This document shows, one piece after another, positions 57,848-64,000 of a DNA stretch of 64,000 bases. The position numbers and the translations under genes were made by a program. Source of the stretch: Dasypus novemcinctus (taxonomy: Eukaryota; Chordata; Mammalia; Cingulata; Dasypodidae); NCBI RefSeq assembly GCF_030445035.2, contig NC_080694.1, positions 68,587,147 through 68,651,146 on the forward strand, written 5' to 3'. Below the pieces are notes generated by a model that made no database searches, was not told where the DNA came from, and saw nothing but the letters and a program-made list of their open reading frames with translations. Position 1 is the stretch's first letter. The number at the start of each line of letters is the position of its first letter.

Positions 57848-57920
57848 CAATAATAGCTCAGTTTGAGAGGGCGCTAGGCTTAGGGTCTTGAAAGTTTTTG
57901 ATTCATCGCCGAGTTTTAGC
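57848..57920 (+). pseudogene. tRNA-like remnant
   Basis: taatagctcagtttgagag resembles an A box and D arm, and the following ggcgctaggcttagggtc lies where the anticodon arm would be. The B-box region (tttttgattcatc) is decayed. It may be a relic of tRNA-Phe type. Weak call. Confidence 0.35.
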
Positions 57921-59062
57921 AGAGTGGTAAAAACTGAGAGCTGGAAAATGTGCTCGCCGAAATTTTTTCACTTAAGCAGGTCTGAAAATTCTATAACTAA
58001 TTGAGCTGGTTGTCAATTAATCTAACTTAAGAAGTTTACTCTTTGCATGTAGTTCCCTGAAGGATATTAATGAGAATTCCTCAATTTTGCTTACAAGAAT
58101 AAGATAACGTCTAAAACTAAAACCAGACAGAATGGTGTCAGGAACGCCAAAGCACCATGAATCTGTAAGTTTTCTCAGACACAAAAAAGCTTGATATCCT
58201 TGAGTAACTGGCTGAGAAAGGAGTCACGAAGACCTTACTGAACTGGCTAATTAGCCACTGAAACCAGGACAGATTTGAAGTGCTAGAGACGACCCAGGAC
58301 TCAGAAATTGCATGTTTCCTCCTCACAAATCCTCTGGCGAGGGAAGCCCCTCTGGACTCGTCCAGGGATGGAGGCAGCTGCACCTCGGGCTGCGGGTCTC
58401 ACCTGCGCCCCGCACGGTCGACGCCCGTCAGCAGCCCCAGCCCCTTCCTCCAGGCTGGCTGGTCCTGCTCAGGTCATCCTCCGCGGTCCCTCGGGTGTCC
58501 CACACCATCACCCCAAGATCCTGCACCTTCACTGACCCTGATGCCAGAGTCTTAGCAGAAATGCAGGGGGCTGGGTTCAAAGAATGGACCCCAGAAATAT
58601 CTCTGGAAATCGAGGTCCATATGAAAAGAGAAGAAAATCGTCAGCCCCTAAATGAAAGGTACAGGTGTCTTCACCGTCTCTCTTCTGACACTGTTTGAAC
58701 ATGAGGGACTCAAAATGTCTATGAAAATCTCCCTGCAGGTGTCTGCTAAGCACTGCTCTACCAGCACGGAATTCTGCAGAGGCTTGTATGTGGAGACCTG
58801 GATTTTGACTTCGCCAAGGAGGACTGGGCCCTCAGGGTGAGGGTTCCTTGGAGGTGGGGAGTTAGGAGTTCTTTGATATGCATTTCTGGAAAACAAAAGA
58901 TGGCTTGACCTTAGACTGAATTTGTCTGCTGGGATTCAATGTTTCTCTTGTTTCTCAGACTTTCCCAGGATTTACCATAACACCCAAACCAAAGTAGTGG
59001 TTTTGGATTAAGACAGAAAGCATATTGTAGAAGAAAGCGATGAGGCACTTAAAAGTATATTG
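57921..59062. other. No gene recognised
   Basis: A GC-richer patch at 58330-58540 has frames up to 128 codons on plus without recognisable domains. Confidence 0.4.
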
Positions 59063-59302
59063 GGGGTAAGTGGATGTGGCTCAACCAACTGGGCTCCCAT
59101 CTACCATATGGGTAGGCCCTGGGTTGGCTTTCCAGGGGAGAGCTGATGGCCAGCGACCACAGAGAGCTGGCACAGCAAGATGACGCAACAAAGGGAGACA
59201 AGCAGACACAGAGGAACACGCAGGGAATGGACACAGAGAGCAGACAGCAAGCAAGTGGCAAGGGTGGGGGATAAATAATAAAATAAATCTTTTTTTAAAA
59301 GA
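59063..59302 (+). mobile_element. DAS-type SINE with shortened body
   Basis: Head aagtggatgtggctcaacc and the standard tail, but the central body is shorter than in the full-length copies (about 240 bp against about 400), so it is a short subfamily or an internally deleted copy. Confidence 0.87.
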
Positions 59303-60063
59303 AGCAAATTGGTGGATGGGGATGGAGTAGGGGTTGGCAGTAACTAAAATTATGAGAAAGCTTCCCAGATGATTCTGAAAATCTGACAGGTTTAGCAAAC
59401 ACTGGCCTGGAAAACCACCGAACCTACATGGACTGAGCTGGGTTTTGGGGAAGGACAAACCCAGAGGGAGGTAGAGTTGATGGGAGGGAAGCTGGGAAGA
59501 GGTGGGGCTGAGGCTGAGGGGGGTTGAGAAGAGGGATGAGGAAGGTTGGGGATAGGGAAGTGGAGAGAAGAGGCATAAATATGGGTCTTTAATTACAGAT
59601 AAGATCTGGAAGGACGAGTAGGTAGGACCTGTTCCAGATCAGCATCTTTTTTCTGAGTCCTCCAGGTATAAGAAATATTGGAGTCCCATGAGTTTTAAGG
59701 TAAGTTGGCCAAAAATGTGTCCTGTAGGAAGACATATTCCTTTTAAACACATTGATGGATTGGAGAGTGTTTTAGAACGTGGGTAGTTCGGTTTTCTTTG
59801 AGGAGCAGGAGCAGCGAGTATGGGTGGTTTTTGGAAGAGCTACAGGGAAGGCAGATTCACCCAACCCACGGGGGTGTTTGTGTTGGGAGCAGGTTGGTGC
59901 ATGCAGAGTGGAATTCACTAGCTGCTTTTTTTTTTTAACAAGTATGTGAAATAAATTTGCAAGTGACTGATTGTAATAGGTTGCCTTGGAATTCAAGATG
60001 GAGTAAAAACAATAAACGAGTTTAATCACCTTTATTAAATACTCCATGAAACAAATGTTCTGA
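59303..60063. other. No gene recognised
   Basis: A purine-rich stretch at 59460-59580 (repeated ggaagagg-type units) and otherwise plain sequence. Confidence 0.4.
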
Positions 60064-60137
60064 GCCTGGCTAGCTCAGCTGGTAGAGCATCAGACTTTTA
60101 ATCTGCGGTTTCGGGGCTCAAGCCCCTCTTCCAGGCA
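60064..60137 (+). tRNA. tRNA-Lys (TTT)-like, probably a pseudogene
   Basis: The acceptor GCCTGGC pairs with GCCAGG-type sequence at the 3' end. D arm TAGCTCAGCTGGTAGAGCA. Anticodon loop CTTTTAA with anticodon TTT. It is one base longer than the normal 73, the anticodon stem closing pair is C against T, and the B box reads GGCTCAAGCCC instead of GGTTCAAGTCC, with a mismatch in the T stem. A T run follows (60146-60151). The decay suggests loss of function. Confidence 0.75.
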
Positions 60138-60159
60138 GTAGCACGCTTTTTTCCTCCTC

Positions 60160-60243
60160 AATATACTTTTTAAAATGAAATATATGTTTTATTTTTAAAA
60201 GATACATAGATCACACAAAAAGTTACATTAAAAAATGTAGGAG
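60160..60243 (-). mobile_element. L1 3' end scrap, antisense
   Basis: Matches the start of the L1 3' repeat at 40980 (gatacatagatcacac, then gttacattaaaaaatg). A SINE follows directly. Confidence 0.55.
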
Positions 60244-60612
60244 GGGGAAGTGGACGTGGCTCAACTAATACAGCCTTCACCTACCTTATAGGAGATCCAG
60301 GGTCAGGGACCCAGGACCTCCTGGCCTGTGTGGCAAGCTGGCCCATGGGCAGTACTGCCACATGCAAGAAGTGCCATGCCACGCCATGCATGGGTGGCCA
60401 CGTGTAGAGGTGTTCCACGCGCAAGGAGTGCGCTCAGCAAGGAGAGCCGCCCGGCGTGAAAACTGCAGCCTGCCCAGGAGTGGGACCGCATACACGGAGA
60501 GCTGATGCAGCACGATGATGCAACAAAAAGACACACAGAAAAGACACAGATTCCCGATGCCACTGACAAGAATGCACGCAGACACAGAAGAACACACACA
60601 GCGAATGGACAC
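60244..60612 (+). mobile_element. DAS-type SINE lacking its tail
   Basis: Head gaagtggacgtggctcaac and a complete body. It stops at ggacacaagt without the G run and A-rich tail, next to duplicated segment B. Confidence 0.88.
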
Positions 60613-60661
60613 AAGTCTCCCTCCTGAGCGCCTGCAGCGGGCATTGTCCTTGGACAAGGGC

Positions 60662-60968
60662 ATCAAGAAGTAAAGACACCCCAGCCTGGTAAGGGGTGTG
60701 AGACAGGCCAACAGGGAGCAAACCCCATTCTGTTCCCTCTCAACGAGGTGTTGATTCAACAGGAAATAGATACACAAGTAACTCCAGTTTACAAATCACC
60801 AAGCCTTGGAAATCCTGAAAAGGTGCATCAGAGAACTAGAAAATCCTTAGTGTTTTCTGGTCATGCAGTGCAGATGTGATCTGGTTGACCCTGAAATAAA
60901 CAGAAAAAGCGGTTCTTCCTAACCAGTGCAAGCCGCCAATGCACCTTGGTATTCACATTTTACTTTTC
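60662..60968 (+). repeat. Duplicated segment B (pair of 54595-54884)
   Basis: See the pair. The two copies differ at many CpG sites: this one has lost most of them, so it has probably been methylated or is older as a free copy. Confidence 0.85.
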
Positions 60969-61014
60969 ATCCATTTTCCCTTTATGGTGGAGAAACATTT
61001 CCTGCTTCCTGTGG

Positions 61015-61105
61015 GGCCTCTGTTGAATGTTAACTGAGATCCCCTGGTGCTGTTTAGAGTTAAAGCAAGAGGGAAAATTAATGAGTGAGAAAGTGCAGTG
61101 CAGTG
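61015..61105 (+). repeat. Duplicated segment C (pair of 54885-54975)
   Basis: In the opposite orientation to its pair. Here it lies between B and A. Confidence 0.75.
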
Positions 61106-61164
61106 GATATTATGAATATCAGTTGGGAATGTAGGAGTCACGTTTATTCCTTACTTTCGCCATG

Positions 61165-61360
61165 CTTTATTTCGTTTTCCAGCTCCTGACACTCACTCGC
61201 CTAGAAAGACTCCGGGTTCGCAGCCCCAGTGTCTCCTCAGCGGACAGGACTCCCAGCGGCGCTCTCTGCGTGGTCAGTGGGGGAGACCCGTGGTGGACCC
61301 TGTGGCTCTTCTGCCCGGAAAAAAAAATAAGAACGAAGGGAAACTGTCAGAGGGCGCTGA
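61165..61360 (+). repeat. Duplicated segment A (pair of 54385-54580)
   Basis: In the opposite orientation to its pair. It lies about 250 bases from the tRNA-Ala (TGC) gene. Confidence 0.85.
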
Positions 61361-61615
61361 TCTTTTCCTCTTCTCTCTGCCTTGCTTCTCTTTAATAACA
61401 GTATAAAACGGTGGCCCAGGTGGACCGCGCCCTAAAGGCACAACTTTTCTGATGAAAATACTTCTCTGCCCTTCATTCTTGCCGCCCTCATCTACGGTTT
61501 GAGAACAGAAATCAGAAAATATTTACAGTAACCACCTTCAAGTGTGCGGGAAAGAGATTACATTTGGAAATTAAATCCCAGTGTGTCGTTTTAAAAGGGA
61601 AAGAGAGGAAGACCT

Positions 61616-61687
61616 TGGAGGTGCCGGGGGCCGAACCCGGGGCCTCGTGCATGCAAAGCACGCGCTCTACCGCTGAGCTACACCCCC
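61616..61687 (-). tRNA. tRNA-Ala (TGC)
   Basis: 72 nt on the minus strand. The acceptor GGGGGTG pairs with CACCTCC. D arm TAGCTCAGCGGTAGAGC. Anticodon loop TTTGCAT with anticodon TGC. The T stem CCGGG/CCCGG is fully paired and its loop is TTCGGCC. A TTTT terminator lies about 20 bases past the end (61593-61596 on plus). It folds well and is probably functional. Confidence 0.94.
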
Positions 61688-62188
61688 TCCTCGCGTATGC
61701 CGTCTGGGAATGCGTCTCAGTTTAAGGATTCGCTATTTCTTGTTCCTCTTGCATTGTGGTAGTAGCCTGGACTGTTAAAGGGTCTGAAACTGTAGGCGAA
61801 ACGAATTCTTCTCTTAACCTTTGCCGCTTTGCAGTGTCACTAAAGAGCAAGACAGAAAAAGAAGGACCGGAAGAAGAGAGAGAGAAGCCGCTCGCTGGTT
61901 CATTTTGAATTCCCTTAGATTTCTGAGATGTTCGGGTCGCGCATCTCGGGGGGCAAACGCTCAGAAAAGTTTCCTCCTGTCTGCTGTGATACGCCGCTTT
62001 TCCTCCCTCTTCCTCTGTCAGCTCGTCCATTTGAAAACTGGATCGCATTTTCATACCTGGACGGCCCGGAGCCCGTGTGTTCCCAGGTGAGTGAGGAGGT
62101 GAAGTTCAAAGGGTCAGCATACTGGAACATTGCTAATGAAAACCTGGTCATCTTTCTTAGAAAAACGTCCAAAACCTACTTCTACACA
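61688..62188. other. No gene recognised (between tRNA genes)
   Basis: No domain in frames of up to 110 codons. The 5' flank of the tRNA-Ala (TGC) gene shares the short phrase agggtctgaaac with the flank of the tRNA-Ala (AGC) gene. Confidence 0.4.
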
Positions 62189-62261
62189 CCCGGGATGGCT
62201 CAGGTGGGAGAGCGTTAGACTGAACATCTAAAGGTCCCTGGTTTGATCCCGGGCCTTGGCA
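62189..62261 (+). tRNA. tRNA-Phe (GAA)-like, probably a pseudogene
   Basis: Matches tRNA-Phe along most of its 73 nt: CAGGTGGGAGAGCGTTAGAC, anticodon GAA and ATCTAAAGGTCCCTGG. The base after the anticodon is C instead of purine, the B box has T for the invariant C56 (GGTTTGATCCC), and the acceptor stem has a C-C and an A-C mismatch. A T-rich terminator follows (62263-62272). Likely non-functional. Confidence 0.78.
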
Positions 62262-62890
62262 TTTATTTTTTTCTTCGGTGCTGGCGTACTTCTTTTCCTT
62301 CCCTTAACGCTGCATACCAATCCCCAAAAGTGTATATATTCCTAGGTTAATTCCTTTTTTGCTAATCCAATCAAGGAGTATACATATAGATTTGTTCTTT
62401 TGTTTAAAAAAATCAATTTTATTCATACATAGTAATAATGCATAAAATCCAAAGTGTACAATCCATTGTATTTGGTATAATCATTTACTTGACCATACAT
62501 CACCTCAATCAACATTACATTATTTTCATTATTTCAATAATAATTATATTAATGAAAAAAAACTAACAAAAAATTTCTTTACTCATCAATCTTTCTATCC
62601 TTCCCCTGCTGTACATAGCTGCTAAATTTGGCTATTTTTTCACAATTACTTTTTTTAATTTTAAAGCAATTTTATCAAGATATCTTCATATACCTTACGC
62701 TCTATCCAAAGTGTATACTCACTGACTTTTTGTGTAATCACAACAAAACACTTAAGAACAATTTCATAACTCCACAAAGTAAAGCTCCACACCTCTCTCT
62801 TTTTTTAATCGCTTTCTCCTTTGGTTGTTTATTCCACTCAGGTCTTCCATGAAGTGTTATCTAACAGAGTGGATATTTTATTCAAAATTA
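62262..62890 (-). mobile_element. Old L1-type repeat fragments
   Basis: AT-rich, with phrases typical of antisense L1 3' sequence (gcaattttatcaagatatc near 62667; gtgtaatcacaacaaaaca near 62731). Boundaries are uncertain. Confidence 0.5.
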
Positions 62891-62896
62891 GGATGG

Positions 62897-63469
62897 TGAG
62901 GTAACAAGCATGCTACCATCGCTGGGCAGGCCCAGCACGTTGAGATGAGGCCTCGTCTCCTGCTGGGTGAGTGCTTGGTGCGGGTAGATTGTCGGCCCCC
63001 TGCTACTCTTGCCCGTAACGGCTGCCTCCTCTATCACCCAGCATCTGGTCTCCATAGGGGCCGCCCTAGGGTAATCGGCCTGCCTCTCCCGCACCTCACC
63101 AGAACCCAACCCACAACTTCCCCTTATCTTCTGCCCCAGCCCCCATATACCCCCCGCCAGAATGATAACTTCACCTCTGCCCCTTTACCTAGCAACAGCC
63201 TCCAACAACCAATCGGAGGTCGCCTTCAGCTTAAGCCAATCCGCACCCCACACGTCGCCCCTTACCCTCGTACCTCACCCCCAACCGTCCCCCAGCCAAT
63301 CAGCGGCCTCCCCTCACACACATTGCCTTATTTGGCTTGGCCTTGCTACCGCCAGCGCCCTGGCCTATATAAACGCTTGTCTTCCTCAATAAAGCAGACG
63401 CGTTGCCGCCACTCTCCGTCTCCACAGCGTCCGCCCTTGACACCGCCCGCTGTCCGCTGTGCGCCCTCA
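62897..63469 (+). mobile_element. Solo LTR, probably class II-like
   Basis: Begins tgaggtaac and ends gccctca, TG...CA, 573 bp, flanked by the exact 6-bp duplication ggatgg (62891-62896 and 63470-63475). Three CCAAT boxes lie upstream, at about 63209, 63235 and 63296. There is a TATA box (ctatataaac, near 63364) and a poly(A) signal (aataaa, near 63389). No internal genes. The layout recalls the LTR at 15334-16288, though the sequences are not closely alike. Confidence 0.8.
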
Positions 63470-63475
63470 GGATGG

Positions 63476-64000
63476 GGCAAGAATTTCCAACACCGTACCT
63501 AATGCCATTGTACTTACTCATTTCTACTCTGAAGATATCTACCTGTGTGGTGGGCGAGGGGTGTTTTTAACCACAAGAAATGTGGAGAAGAAATGTAATA
63601 ACAGAACCACTATGCCCTGTGTGTATCTATTTGATGCAGTATACACAAGGGAAATGAAATTTTGCAAATCAAAATTCTACATTTCTGAGTCCATTCCATT
63701 ATTAAACTGTGGGATTAAGGAAATTGTCAAACAATACAGAGCTTTTAAACCATTACAAGAATATCCCCAAGTTTCTTGCATCAAGATATCTCTGCAGCCT
63801 TGCACGCCTATCTGGAATATACACTTTTTATGTTACTCCTGGTTTTGGATCCAGGCGAGGATGAAAATAAGCATTTCTATGTGAACCATGTTCTGAAACA
63901 TTCACAAGGACCCAGAATCCTGAAAAATGAAAGCAGGTGGACAGTAGAGGCATCAGGACTCAGGTGCACACATCTGATTATCTTATGCTCTAACTTCAAT
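63476..64000. other. No gene recognised; window end
   Basis: A plus-strand frame of some 140 codons runs from inside the LTR into this sequence without a recognisable domain. The true nature of this DNA is unclear. Confidence 0.4.

Overview
The window is eukaryotic, mammalian nuclear DNA. It is almost certainly xenarthran (armadillo or sloth type). It carries at least eight copies of the tRNA-derived DAS-type SINE, together with many L1 remnants, a Tigger1 DNA transposon, ERV-L elements and an MHC class I gene. No bacterial-style operons, CRISPR arrays or phage genes are present. Most open frames are chance frames in repeats or GC-rich DNA.

Layout. 1-8.5 kb: an ERV-L fossil, a Tigger1 carrying a SINE, and an L1 tail. 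8.5-13.9 kb: GC-rich sequence with no recognised gene, then a processed CDK8 pseudogene on the minus strand cut by two SINEs, then a second GC-rich patch. 13.9-29.1 kb: stacked L1 fragments with nested SINEs and solo LTRs, one of which (15.3-16.3 kb) has tandem repeats inside it. 29.8-32.8 kb: the only clear protein-coding locus, an MHC class I heavy-chain gene on the minus strand with promoter, leader, alpha1, alpha2, alpha3, transmembrane and tail exons. 33.3-34.1 kb: a processed PPIA (cyclophilin A) pseudogene. 34.1-42.2 kb: a nested LTR/L1/SINE stack, then a second copy of the ERV-L + Tigger1 + L1 block of 0.8-8.5 kb, so the class I gene sits between two arms of an old segmental duplication. 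42.2-49.8 kb: a class II (betaretrovirus-like) ERV fossil on the minus strand, inserted in an L1-type repeat. 49.8-54 kb: an ERV-L solo LTR, L1 pieces, a SINE and an unidentified GC-rich block. 54-64 kb: a tRNA neighbourhood (two good tRNA-Ala genes, decayed tRNA-Lys, tRNA-Phe and a third remnant), shuffled duplicated segments and a solo LTR.

Class I genes next to tRNA genes fit the extended MHC class I region, which in other mammals is rich in tRNA genes, processed pseudogenes and retroelements. The class I gene keeps regulatory boxes and splice sites, but one extra base near the start of the alpha3 exon and a lost donor in the tail exon argue for a pseudogene, a truncated product or a sequence error. 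Its groove residues (Ser84, Asp167, Cys27, one extra residue in alpha2) look non-classical. I did not find a clearly new biological system. The best leads are this gene, the flanking duplication, the shuffled tRNA-flank repeats and two unrecognised GC-rich blocks.
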